From assembly GCA_963281255.1 (NCBI GenBank), contig OY725488.1, positions 11,009,524 through 11,073,523 on the forward strand: a stretch of 64,000 nt of DNA, in the 5' to 3' direction. The notes beneath the pieces were generated by a model, which saw only the letters and a program-made list of their open reading frames with translations, ran no database searches and was not told where the DNA came from. Source of the stretch: Aphrocallistes beatrix. Its lineage: Eukaryota > Porifera > Hexactinellida > Sceptrulophora > Aphrocallistidae. The position numbers were made by a program, and so were the translations under genes. Position 1 is the stretch's first letter. Each line of letters starts with the position of its first letter. This document shows, in pieces, positions 53,794 to 64,000 of this stretch.

Positions 53794-54987
53794 CTAAAAA
53801 TAATATCTCTGCACCTCTTCCCTGCCTATTAATCCTTCTTGGAGACCAATTGATCTAAGCCTTGGTGTGAACCTAGTACGGACTTTACAGAAACGAGTTT
53901 TCAGTTTCTTCCAAAGGATTCTTCCGAAATATACGAAAGTTGCCAATATATATTCCACACCTAGCAACACAGAAGCTGTCAATACTAAGAATGTTGAAAT
54001 GTATGATTGAATCTCATTGGTCAGTTCCAAAGCATCAATCTGTTTCTGCGTAGTTAGAAGAGGTTTGTAGAATGCAGTTCCATATAAATAATTGAATAGA
54101 CAAGGACCATCATAAATAACTGTTGCTATTATGAAAAAGTATTGAGTAATCAACTCAGAGAGAGCAAAACAGGCAGCGATGATGAACATACAACTCATAA
54201 TGATCATGAACTGTTGGTAGTTAACAACTGAGTTTTTCACAATCCTGGTGCTACAACCCCTAACTTTGAATTCTATACTTCTCCATCGCAATGTTTTGTA
54301 GAATGTTATGTTGTTCTTTATCCAAATATAGAGATAGACAAATAGAATTATTGGTACGATAAACTTCTCAATGAACATCAATTGAGGAACAGACCCAGTT
54401 ACTGTAATGAAAATTCCCATCAATATAGTAATTATGAGGAATCGTTTGATGAATTTAAAAGGATCGATTATCATCTCATGGTATTCAATGTGAAGATACT
54501 TCACAAGACAAATCCCAGATGCAATGGAGAATATAAGGCATACTTGTGCAATTGTCACTAAAATAGAAAACAGAGGATTTGCGAGTGCCAATTTCGAATC
54601 TATTACTTGTAGATGAAGCTCACTACTGCAGTTATGAAGTGTCTTATTTTGTAGGAAAGTGTTGCTTGAGTAGGAATGATTCATGACTACAGTGAATCCT
54701 CCCAGCGTATATATTACAACTGCTGCAAACTCTGTTACATTAATCATCAGCAGAAATATCTTTGTAACAATCTCTATTTTGTAGTTGCGTGCTTCTTCAG
54801 GGAAATTTCTGATCGGATTTGTTCTAGCTTTTTTAATACAATTTCGATACATTTTAACCAGATAAACAAGTCTCTTAATGAAGAATACATTCCAGATAGA
54901 GGAAAGTATGACAGCAAGCACTATGCATGGGTAGAATGATACCATCTGGAGAGCTTTGATGTAATATAATAAGTTATGATTTGCCAT
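53794..54987 (-). CDS. Seven-TM family protein, subfamily C, copy C10 (intact)
   Basis: Single-exon, 397 residues, all blocks present. ECL1 has NHS, NKT and NCS sequons. LQVIDSKL before TM3 and LTNEIQSYIS before TM7 are shared only with C11, its tandem neighbour. ICL3 GCSTRIVKNS and VNYQQF resemble C9. TATA-like TATATTTATAC at 55034-55044. The unit C10 plus spacer (about 3.8 kb) is repeated as C11. Confidence 0.87.
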   Translation of the reverse strand: MANHNLLYYIKALQMVSFYPCIVLAVILSSIWNVFFIKRLVYLVKMYRNCIKKARTNPIRNFPEEARNYKIEIVTKIFLLMINVTEFAAVVIYTLGGFTVVMNHSYSSNTFLQNKTLHNCSSELHLQVIDSKLALANPLFSILVTIAQVCLIFSIASGICLVKYLHIEYHEMIIDPFKFIKRFLIITILMGIFITVTGSVPQLMFIEKFIVPIILFVYLYIWIKNNITFYKTLRWRSIEFKVRGCSTRIVKNSVVNYQQFMIIMSCMFIIAACFALSELITQYFFIIATVIYDGPCLFNYLYGTAFYKPLLTTQKQIDALELTNEIQSYISTFLVLTASVLLGVEYILATFVYFGRILWKKLKTRFCKVRTRFTPRLRSIGLQEGLIGREEVQRYYF

Positions 54988-55033
54988 TTTAAATGCTGAT
55001 CTCTTCTATTTCTTTTAAATGCTGGATTGTAGT

Positions 55034-55044
55034 ATATTTATACT
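55034..55044 (-). promoter_or_regulatory. TATA-like box of C10
   Basis: Coding-strand GTATAAATATA, 47-57 nt before the ATG. Slightly further than in other C genes because of an extra ATTTCTTTTAAATGC-type duplication after the start. Confidence 0.4.
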
Positions 55045-57591
55045 CTTCAGATGGTAAACATTGTAAAAGGTACTCATCCCATGCTTAATGCACATACGTA
55101 CGTATGAATTTATCTTTTTAATTATGTTTAAGTCACTTCCAATGTATAATGTTTACTAAATTTGAAAGATACCACTTCTAACTTTCAACGCTGCACAGTG
55201 ACCCTTATTCAAAATGATGAAGCATAATTAGTTCCACCTTCTGATAAACTTGTAATCATAAGCAGTTATTGAGCAATAGTTATTTATCCATAATGGATTA
55301 CATATCTCTTATCTCACTTATCTCATTCCATCATCAAGTATCATATAGCTCTTCGTACTAATACGTGTAAAATAGTATTTGTTAGCCATATGAATTTATA
55401 CTTGGTTTTATATACCGTATAAGGTAGTACATACTGCTACATTGAAAATGATATCCATTAGATTGTGTCAGAATAACAATTCAATTGGAAAGGTATTAGA
55501 CATGTACTTTAGTGAAGGCCTTATATACAGATGATCGCTCTACACTGTCTCCTCGAGAGCACTGGACACCACAATAATTTGTATTATTATAAATTAAGTC
55601 AACTCCACTTAATCGGGACAACCGCTTAATTTGAAACAGGTCTCCAGGAATGGAATTATTTCGATTCATAGAAACTAGTGCGAATTTCATCGTTAATTGG
55701 AACCTCCGCTTAATCGGGTCAAAATATCTCGGACAAAAAGTGTCCCGATTAAGCAGAGTAACCAGAGCTTTATCTTGACAATAACACATCTTACTTACAG
55801 AAAGTCATATATAAATTTAGCCTATGTACATATCACGCAATAACGAAAAAAGTATTTCATTTTGTAATTTTGAAAAGTTGTAATAATTTTGAAATAATTT
55901 CCGATAAGCATATGTATGTGTCATTTAGAAATAAGATAACAAGACGATGTTAGGCCAGAAGAACTAGTGAACTTCTGACTTCAATGAGTTCATACTTAAA
56001 GCATACATTAACATCACCAAGAGAATTCTTCCTATGGAATGAAGTAATTCTAACCACTAAGTAATGATACAATAGTAATATTAGTAGAGTTTAGAAGAAG
56101 CTGCATATGCATCTTTGCTTACAAATATGAAAAATTACATAAAATGATTGGATATTAATGTATGCAGGTATATATAGATTTGTCTTAGCAGAGAATTAGT
56201 ATAGTTGAAAATCTTGCAACAATCAAGTAATCAAAATTTTTAACAGACATCAGAAGGTATATTTTTCTTATTCTAGATTATCTTATCATTCTGAATTTAA
56301 ATAGTCAATGATAAATTGAGCAATGGTGTTTTTAAATAACATTATTTGTTGATTTGTTAGTTTCATCAACAGTCTACAAGTAATGCTTAAACAATCCATT
56401 GATTCACTATTGCATCTTGAGCTTTTAGATTATTTTTTAGCTCACATTAATTAGATCAATTGCGTGCAACCTGCAACTCGCAGGGCTCTGTGTGCCGACT
56501 GCGAAGCAATGCTAAACCTGCTTTGATGCGACCGTGAGTGCACATTAAACTGGAATTTTGAGCAGATTTAACAACATCCTACGTTTAGATACTCCAAGCT
56601 CTCCTACTTATGTTTTTCAGGGAAAATTCACCAAGTATCTAAAATAGTTTGGGAGAAATAGGTTTTTCATACTAGATAGCTGTCGAAATATTCTCTTAAA
56701 TATATTGAACATATTATTTACGAATACAAATGCATCCCCAAAGTATCTAATTTTGTTGTTTTCAATCAATTAAACCAAAACTGTGCATGTTTTGATTTAT
56801 TCCAAACATCAGAACCATATTCTAATACAAATTCCTAAGGAAACAAATTAGATGAATACGCGAACTTGTTGAAATCCAACACATTAACTAACTATATCAT
56901 TTGGCGCAAAATATAAAGAGTCAAGATAAAATCTATATATTTTCGCCCTGTAAGCCCCGTGAATTAAAAGATCAGAGGTGCCAACTATAGATTTTTCCCC
57001 CGACACCCCACCGAAACTTTGCTTCCTAGCCCTTTGTGAACCATTAAGGCATGTGCCTGAACAACCCGCTGTAGATTAAAATATTGCGTCTGCACTTTGT
57101 ACTCAAAATTAACCAATGATTTGCCAGTGATATCGTATTACATACTTGTACTAGCCTCTGCAAGGAAATATTCGGGATACAAGTTTTATTTATATGGTCC
57201 CGACGTTTAGAATGATTCAAAATCAAGCACAGTTTTGGATTAATTGATTAATAACAACAAAATTAGACTCTTTTGGAATTCATTTGTATTCGTTAGTAAC
57301 ATATTTATTAATTTAAGATAATATTCTGACAAGTATCGCATAGAAAATGAAAAACGAACATAATATACACTATGGAGTCGAACTGTTTCTTAACTTACGA
57401 ATTCCGAGAAAATTTACTATAAAACTGATATTCATATTGCTATAAACGAAAATAATTACATCCACAATCTATCTCTAATTTTGGTGTTTTCAATCAAAAT
57501 TCAAAAGCAGTTATTATTAGACTCAAACCTAAGTAACATAAAACATGCAAGCAATTAAGTGTAAATGAATATATTTCACACAAGTATGATG
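55045..57591. other. Spacer between C10 and C11
   Basis: 55045-55600 aligns with 58840-59390, and 55880-56600 with 60440-61160. It includes the CTTAATCGGGAC MITE (55600-55774), the GC-richer GCGTGCAACCTGCAACTCGC segment at about 56461-56575 (also at 61051-61160), and an inverted pair at 56690-56850 and 57180-57310. No gene supported. Confidence 0.5.
55600..55774. mobile_element. MITE, CTTAATCGGGACA type, in the C10 unit
   Basis: CAACTCCACTTAATCGGGAC on the left and GTCCCGATTAAGCAGAGTAA on the right are inverted repeats; TCCGCTTAATCGGG lies inside. The same insertion is found at 59391-59560 in the C11 unit, so it predates that duplication. Confidence 0.55.
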
Positions 57592-58785
57592 CTAAAAATA
57601 ATATCTTCGCACCTCTTCCCTGCCTATTAATCCTTCTTGGAGACCAGTTGATCTAAGCTTTGGTGTAAACCTAGTACGGACTTTACAGAAACGAGTTTTC
57701 AGTTTCTTCCATAGGATCCTCCCGAAATATATGAAAGTTGCCAATATATATTCTACACCTAACAACACTGAACCAGTCAATATTAAGAATGTTGAGATGT
57801 ATGATTGAATCTCATTGGTCAGTTCCAAGGCATCAATCTGTTTCTGCGTAGTTAGAAGAGGTTTGTAGAATGCAGTTCCATATAAATAATTGAATAGACA
57901 AGGACCATCGTAAATAACTGTTGCGATTATAAAAAAGTATTGAGTAATCAATTCAGAGAGAGCAAAGCAGGCAATGATGATCGATGTACAACTCACAATA
58001 ATCATGAACTGTCGGTAGCTAATAACTGAGCTCTTTACGATATTGTCGTCGTAACCCCTAACTTTGCATTCTATGCTTCTCCATCGCAGTGTTTTGTAGA
58101 ATGTTATGTTATTTTTTACCGAAATATAGAGATAGAAGAGTAGAATTATTGGCTCAACAAACTTTTCAATTAACATCAACTGAGGAACGGACCCAGTTAT
58201 TATAAGAAAAATTCCCATCAATAAAGTCACCGTGAGGAATCGTTTGATGAATTTAAATGGATCGATGTTCATCTCATGGTATTCAATGTGAAGGTACTTT
58301 ACAAGACAAATCCCAGATGCAATGGAGAATATAAGACATACTTGTGCAATTGTCACTAAAATGGAAAACAGAGGATTTGCAAGTGCCAATTTCGAATCTA
58401 TTACTTGTAGATGAAGTTCACTACTGCAGTTATGAAGTGTATCATTTTGTTGGAAGGTGTTGCTTGAATAGGAATGATTCATGACTACAGTGAATCCTCC
58501 CAGCGCATATGTTACAACTGCTGCAAACTCTGTTACGTTAATTATCAGCAGAAATATCTTTGTAACAATCTCTATCTTGTAGTTGCGTGCTTCTTCTAGG
58601 AAATTTCTGATCGGATTTGTTCTAACTTTTTTCTGACAATTTCGATACATTTTAACTAAATAAACTAGTCTCTTAATGAAGAATACATTCCAGATAGAGG
58701 AAAGTATGACAGCAAACACTATGCATGGATAGAATGATATCATCTGGAGAGCTTTGATATAATATAATAAGTTATTATTTGCCAT
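57592..58785 (-). CDS. Seven-TM family protein, subfamily C, copy C11 (intact, last of the array)
   Basis: Single-exon, 397 residues. Start MANNNLL; ECL1 has NHS, NDT and NCS sequons and Cys120. It shares most features with C10, but the ICL3 stretch GYDDNIVKSS matches distant C2, including silent positions. The inner loop reads IECKVRG where others have IEFKVRG. The tail TPKLRSTGLQ is as in C7. TATA-like TATATTTATAC at 58829-58839. No further array gene was found to the right. Confidence 0.87.
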   Translation of the reverse strand: MANNNLLYYIKALQMISFYPCIVFAVILSSIWNVFFIKRLVYLVKMYRNCQKKVRTNPIRNFLEEARNYKIEIVTKIFLLIINVTEFAAVVTYALGGFTVVMNHSYSSNTFQQNDTLHNCSSELHLQVIDSKLALANPLFSILVTIAQVCLIFSIASGICLVKYLHIEYHEMNIDPFKFIKRFLTVTLLMGIFLIITGSVPQLMLIEKFVEPIILLFYLYISVKNNITFYKTLRWRSIECKVRGYDDNIVKSSVISYRQFMIIVSCTSIIIACFALSELITQYFFIIATVIYDGPCLFNYLYGTAFYKPLLTTQKQIDALELTNEIQSYISTFLILTGSVLLGVEYILATFIYFGRILWKKLKTRFCKVRTRFTPKLRSTGLQEGLIGREEVRRYYF

Positions 58786-58828
58786 TTTCGATGCTGATCT
58801 TTTTTATTGATTTTAAATGTTGGATTGT

Positions 58829-58839
58829 ATATTTATACT
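58829..58839 (-). promoter_or_regulatory. TATA-like box of C11
   Basis: Coding-strand GTATAAATATA, about 44-54 nt before the ATG, as in C10. Confidence 0.4.
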
Positions 58840-59390
58840 CAGCAGATGGTTAACATTGTAATAGGGACTCATTCCATGCTTAACGCACATACATAGATAT
58901 AAATTTATATTTTTAATTACATTTAAGTCACTTCCAATGTATAATGTTTACTGAATTTAAAAGATATCACTTCTAACTTTCAACACTACACAGTGAAGCT
59001 TATTCAAAATGATGAACCTTAATTAGTTCCACCTTTTGATAAACTTGTAATCATAAACAATTATTGAGCAATAGCTATTTGTCTATAAGAATTATATATC
59101 TCTTATCTCATTCCATTATCAGGTATTATATACCTCTTCGTACTAATACGAAAGTCTAAAATAGCTTTCGTTAGTCATTTGAATTTATACCTGGTTTTAT
59201 ATACCGTATAAGGTGCACACTGCTACATTGAAAATGATATCCATTAGATTGTGTCAGAATAACAAATAAATTGAAAAGGTATTAAACAAGTAGCTTTAGT
59301 GAAGGCATTATATACAAGTAATCGCTCTACATTGCCTGGTCGAGAGTACTGGGCACCACAATAATTTGCATCATAAATAAAGTCTCCACC

Positions 59391-59560
59391 TAACTCCACC
59401 TAGTCGGAACAACCGCTTAATTTGAAACAAGTCTCCAGAAACGGAATTATTTCCATACATACATATAAGCTAGTGCGAATTTCAATCGTTAATTGCAACC
59501 TCCGCTTAATCGGGACAAAATATAGGGATCAAAAATGTGCCGATTAAGCAGAGTAACCTG
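59391..59560. mobile_element. MITE, CTTAATCGGGACA type, in the C11 unit
   Basis: Ends TAACTCCACCTAGTCGGAAC and GATTAAGCAGAGTAACCTG followed by TA. Same insertion as 55600-55774, more diverged on the left. Confidence 0.5.
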
Positions 59561-61770
59561 TAATGTAAAATTTATTCTATCCACGGAGGATATTTATTAA
59601 ATTACGAGATAAAGTATATCTGATATCAATTCTTCATCTGAAGATTCTAAAAACTCACAATTCGATGTTTTCTATTGAATCATTCTTCCCTGAAGATCCA
59701 CATGTTACCATAATATATAATGATCCTGTGCAGAGACAATACTTTAGGCCAGGCAGTATAGTGTGGCCGATATAGGTATCTTTCTTTACTATAATTATAC
59801 AGGGTATTTCATTGATTCTATCACCAAAATAAATTGGTATTACCCTGAAGTATTAAACTAACCTTCACTTCCTTTTAGAATTTTGTTTAGCACCTAATTT
59901 CACCTGTAAACAGTGAAATGGACGAGTTAGATGACAGAAAAGTTAGATAAAGATGGTAGAATTCTACCAGGGAATTCAATCCTATGTAGGGAGCCAGTGT
60001 GAATAGCGAATCTAAGTCCATTTGACTTTTGGGTTACTGTAAAGACAATGTTCACAAAAACAATCCATAAACCTTGATTGAGAGCTTTTTCTTGACAATA
60101 ACACATCTTACTTATAGAAAAGTCATACATAACTTTAGCTTACGCATAAATCACGCTATAGCGAAAAAACCTATTTCATTTTGAGGACGTATCAAAATGA
60201 ATTAATTCTTAATCCAAATGCTTATTCCATTATTTTTCACAAATGACAGAGGTTAGCCTTTTAAATGTGACTAAAATAATCATATTATTCCAATCACAAG
60301 TGAAGTGAGAGCAATTTAGTTTCGTGCATGATTTATGAAATACCCTGTCGTTGTTTCTATTGTGCGTTTTATTCTTTTTCTGGTCGTTTGATCTGTTTAG
60401 TGTACATGTCTGTTCTCTTTTATGATATGTATTTACAAATTAACTTTGAAATGTTGTAATAATTTTTAAATAATTCTGATAAACATATGTATGTATCATT
60501 TGGAAATAAGATATCAAGACGATGTTAGGCAAGAAGAACTAGTGAACTTCTGACTTCAATGAGTTCATACTTAAAGCATATATTAAACTCACCAAGAGAA
60601 TTCTTCCTATGGAATGAAGTAATTCTAACCACTAAGTAATGATACAATAGTAATATTAGTAGAGTTTAGAAAAAGCTGCATATGCATCTTTGCTTACAAA
60701 TATGAAAAATTACATAAAATGATTGGATATTAATACTAGTATATGCAGATATATATAGATTTGTCTTAGTAGAGAATTCGTATAGTTGAAATTCTTCCAA
60801 CAATCAAGTAATCAAAATTTTTAAACAGACATCAGAAGGTATATTTTTCTTATTCTATATTATCTTATCATTCTGAATTTAAATAGTATATGATAAAATG
60901 AGTAATGGTGTTTTTAAATAACATTATTTGTTGATTTGTTAGTTTCATCAACAGTCTACAAGTAATGCTTAAACAATCCATTGATTCACTATTGCATCTT
61001 GTACTAGTAATAGAGCTTTTATATTATTTTTTAGTTCACATTAATTAGATCAATTGCGTGCAACCTGCAACTCGCAGGGCTCTGTGTGCAGACTGCGAAG
61101 CAATTCTGAAGCCTGCCTTGATGCGACCGTGAGTGCACATTAGACTGGAATTTTGAGCAGAATCTATTACTTAAGTCTATTACTTATCAATTACTTATGG
61201 CAAACAATCGCACAATTCACAAATCTGAATCTTAACTATCCGAATCGAGGCCCATAAACAGATCTGAGAAGGACAATGCGGCCCAAGGTTAAAAGAAGTT
61301 GCACACGCCTGAATTAGATGTTGCACTTGCATATCCTAATACTCTGGCGAATTAACTGAAAATTCCAAACATAGGATATATTATGTAGGTATTGATTCTA
61401 TCAGGCTGAGTTCTAGTACTAGGTAAACGGGGGATTGCATCTTTTAGATAAGGTATTCTAATTTATGAAGCACTATGATAGTCTGAAATGCTGAATAGAG
61501 GATTGGTGAAGACGAGATAATCTTTGTAGATAAAGAATGAGGATACAGTTAAAGGTGATAGGAGCAGGATGGGGGAAGAGGGAATTGGGACGGTAGATGT
61601 TCAGTTCGCTTTGGGTTGCAAATTTTGCTTTCCTGGACGTTCATAAATAATCATCACTTTATATTCCCTCCCTAGACTTTTCGTGTGGTGGGTAGTTAAA
61701 TTCGCTGAAAACATTTATTTGGATGAATCTATGCCACAAGGATTATTTTAAAATCTAGGAAAAATTAATA

Positions 61771-61948
61771 CAGTCGGGGTCGCTTATTATGAGCCCACTT
61801 AATATGAACATTCGCTTATTATGAATTAACTTCCTGGTCTCAATTACTTTTTTAGATAGGATTTATATTGATCAAGTGCGCTTAATATGAAGTATCTCTA
61901 TTATAAACAGATTTTTGGTCCCCTCGTGGCTCACAATAAGCGATCATG
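61771..61948. mobile_element. CAGTCAGGGTCGC-family MITE, second near-complete copy
   Basis: TA then CAGTCGGGGTCGCTTATTAT at the left. At the right, CTCACAATAAGCGATCATGA is a diverged inverted repeat. The interior (TAGATAGGATTTATATTGA, AATATGAAGTATCTCTATTA) matches 40148-40317 in reverse orientation. Confidence 0.55.
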
Positions 61949-62106
61949 AACGAGCGAAGGAACTAATTTTTTGGACATTCAAGCAAAGAAAATTGCTTCC
62001 AGAGAAATGAACGAATGCGCGAGGGAATACACAACTTTGCTTCAGGGATATCATAGACAAAATACGACGTAGATTATGATTTTGACTGAGGCCTTAACAT
62101 ATTTAG

Positions 62107-62415
62107 AAATATATTAAAATAGATAAAGAGAAAATCGCTCAAACTCTAATTCAATTGAACTGCATCGGAAGCGGAATATCTGTCATAATTATATTGATCA
62201 GTCTTAAGATAACTTTCACTAATAAACTCAACAAACTCATCCTTAGTCTCCCCAATACTTACAGTCTTGATGAATTGAAATTTAATGAAGAGGACTTTTG
62301 GGGGTAGGCTTGAGTTATTTTCAGGGTTAACAGCGAATTTGAAGAGAGCTTGGAAACGGATGTGTCAGGAAATAATATCCTAAGTGAAATAGTGAGAAAA
62401 GTGAAGGGTCAGTAG
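62107..62415 (+). other. Possible exon(s) of an unrecognised gene
   Basis: After CCTTAACATATTTAG (branch-like and acceptor-like, ending 62106) a frame is open from 62107 to a TAG at 62305-62307 and contains a hydrophobic stretch (GSGISVIIILISLKITF). A 21-nt segment with two stops, bounded by GT (62304) and AG (62324), follows. The same frame then continues with acidic codons (SEFEESLETDVSG) to a TAG at 62413-62415. A 21-nt intron would be too short for ordinary splicing, so this may equally be a pseudogene or chance. Confidence 0.2.
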
Positions 62416-62743
62416 GAATATGTGAGGTATAAAACCTCAGCATTCAAAGAAAATATTTGGACAACCAAAATTAGATGACAACAGAAGAATTCATAGAGAA
62501 ATTGGACAAAATATTGATTCAATTGACATACACTTGTATGTATCCGGTGCCAAGTAAGAATTCCTACTTACAAAGGCACCGAACCCAGGGGAGGTGGGGG
62601 AGCTTGAGTCCCAACTAAATTCGAAAATGGGCAATAAACGCAGTACAAAATTTAGGACTGATCTCCTTAAGTCCCCAACTTGTCCCTAGATTTCGAAAGT
62701 TCGGTACCCATGGCTGCATGGCACAATAAAGTTTAATGAATTA
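62416..62743. other. Unassigned stretch
   Basis: Contains GTGCCAAGTAAGAATTCC at about 62551 (shared with 17282) and a short G-rich run, GGGGAGGTGGGGGAG. No gene. Confidence 0.4.
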
Positions 62744-63258
62744 CAAGCGCGCTTCGCTTCCTTACGCTGCGCGGCTTAAGGACACAAAGTGTCCGCAGAG
62801 TCGATCCGAAAATATAATGTTCTAGATCTACACTCCTAAAAACCCCATCACCCGTTGGAAGCTAGTCTCTAGCATAATTTTCAAAATTTGCCAAATGGTG
62901 TGTCAAAATATAAAGTTGTGAAAATATATACACCTTTTTTATTGCTATATACTATAATATAATTGAGACATCTATAAAAGTTATTGCTTTGAAGTATTAA
63001 TAACAATGGCAGCTTACAATAGTGTCGTACAATGATTATATTGTTATAGTGAAGCCGTACAGTATTGTATAGAAATGGTGTGAAAAATTGTTTCCCATTT
63101 TTTTGGGGAGGTGTGAAAATTTCGCTTAGATCTTCGAGCTCAATCGTAGATTCATCATTTGACATCTACATGTAAATTTTCGTATCTCTACGACTTGCCA
63201 ATTCTTCAAACAATTCGGAAAAACAAACAAACAAATCCTAGCGTTTTAATATATAAGA
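62744..63258 (-). mobile_element. Helitron-like element, family 2, full-length (515 bp)
   Basis: Reverse-oriented. Left edge A then CAAGCGCGCTTCGCTTCC (3' end), right edge CGTTTTAATATATAAGA then T (5' end). The interior matches 36140-36600 (CCCGTTGGAAGCTAGTCTCT, AGGTGTGAAAATTTCG). It has one copy of the unit that is tandem in the 35542 element. The minus-strand ORF inside is not convincing. Confidence 0.68.
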
Positions 63259-63780
63259 TTTACTTCAATGAATTAGCACTTATGCATACAAGTAGATTCA
63301 CATTATTAGGAGATTTCTACAGATAGAATGACAAATTACTGAATATGCATCTCTGCTTACAAAATATGAACCTATATAGGCTAATTGGATATGGTGTATC
63401 TATATATAGATTTATCCTAGTAGAGATTTTGAATAGTGAAATAGGCATTCTAGTAATTACCAGTTGAGTATTTTTAAATGGTGATCAGAAGGTAATTTTT
63501 TTCTGAAATTATATGATATCGATGCATTAAGTAATGTTTTTAATAACATTGCTGATTTGTTAATCTTATCAACATTCCAAGACTTAAAATTATATGTAGA
63601 TTCACTCCAAGACGCAAAAGTTTGTATTTTGCAATATTTAGTTTTTATATTGTTCTTTATAATTAGATTTTTGCTCGCATATCTGAATATTTTGACGAAT
63701 TATCTGAAAATTCAGAGCACTAGATATATTTTGTATCTATATGTACCGTAGTACTATCAAGCTGGGTACTGTCAGGCTAT
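63259..63780. other. Spacer, common type
   Basis: Resembles 32500-32690, 43800-44100 and 56030-56420 (ATATATAGATTTATCCTAGT, TTGAATAGTGAAAT). No gene. Confidence 0.45.
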
Positions 63781-64000
63781 AATTGGTCGGGAAACTAACT
63801 TTGGTCGCCAAAGTTGACCTAGAGGACTTGTTTTGGTCGCCAAAATTGATCCGGTCAAACCTGGTCCCCTCTAGCTAAATTTGGTTCCTCTGAACCAACT
63901 TCGCCAGCCAAATTTGATCCGGGTAACCAGTTTAGCTGCCAAAATTAGTCCGTTGGACCAGTTTTAGTGACTAATTTGGTCCAAGGGACCATTTTAAGTG
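63780..64000. repeat. GGACCA / TTGGTC minisatellite-like repeat at the window edge
   Basis: Irregular repetition of (T)TTGGTC, GCCAAAATT, GGACCA and their complements, about every 15-25 nt, running off the end of the window. Shorter versions border the B relics at 29236-29370, 34930-34985, 44270-44325 and 48810-48862. Confidence 0.6.

Larger units (their letters stand above)
58840..62106. other. Right-hand spacer of the array
   Basis: Duplicates the C10 spacer up to about 61160, with an extra stretch at about 59575-60440 absent from the C10 unit. Contains MITEs at 59391-59560 and 61771-61948. 61160-61760 is unrecognised. No gene. Confidence 0.5.

Noticed and set aside
56461-56575. GC-richer GCGTGCAACCTGCAACTCGC segment (also 61051-61160) as an RNA gene or CpG island
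   Set aside because: No RNA fold or promoter evidence; it is copied with the C10/C11 unit and looks like an old transposon piece, but its ends could not be defined.

Overview
The window is AT-rich animal-type nuclear DNA. It carries long spacers, many non-autonomous DNA transposons (hAT, pogo/Tc1-like and Helitron-like), a tRNA-derived SINE, and single-exon genes in the standard code. I read it as an early-branching metazoan, perhaps a demosponge. That is an inference from texture only; no housekeeping gene is present to place it.

Nearly all coding sequence belongs to one tandem family of intronless, roughly 375-397 residue proteins that I do not recognise as a named family. Each has about seven hydrophobic segments, basic loops on the presumed cytosolic side, and a glycosylation-site-rich loop with one conserved Cys after TM2. 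Conserved blocks are GSVPQ after TM4, TFY-x-x-L-x-W-R-S-x-E before an RG in the third inner loop, GPCLF in the last outer loop, and RTRFTP in the tail. The predicted topology (N-out, C-in) is that of a GPCR and opposite to insect-type odorant receptors. Four subfamilies are visible: A (+ strand), B (- strand), C (- strand), and D (+ strand), which survives only as relics.

Layout. From 1 to about 28.6 kb a D-A-B-C cassette is repeated three times in the same order and orientation. Unit 1 has A at 1574-2701 (intact), B at 4193-5356 (intact) and C at 6047-7240 (intact). Unit 2 has D relic 9790, A with a 1-nt frameshift at 12585-13714, B relic 14243 and intact C at 15252-16439. Unit 3 has D relic 18112, A with one nonsense codon at 21784-22911, a decayed B at 23780-24750 and a frameshifted C at 27057-28242. 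From 28.6 to about 59 kb the array continues mostly as C copies: intact at 30449, 36981, 45364, 51219, 53794 and 57592, broken at 34149, 40621 and 49880. Truncated B relics lie between some of them. From 59 to 64 kb there is spacer, repeats, one possible exon pair and a GGACCA-type minisatellite.

In all there are 8 intact C genes, 1 intact B and 1 intact A. Tandem duplication, point lesions and short conversion-like exchange between copies (for example between C at 15252 and C at 57592) indicate birth-and-death evolution. C genes share a TATA-like box 35-50 nt before the ATG and a conserved block about 200 nt upstream, so co-regulation or one-of-many expression is plausible but unproven. The only unrelated ORF with a recognisable domain is an IAP-type RING protein (24886-25359) sitting in an insertion beside the unit-3 B pseudogene. 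Because the array is tandemly duplicated, several transposons can be compared with their empty sites inside the window, which fixes their ends and target duplications.
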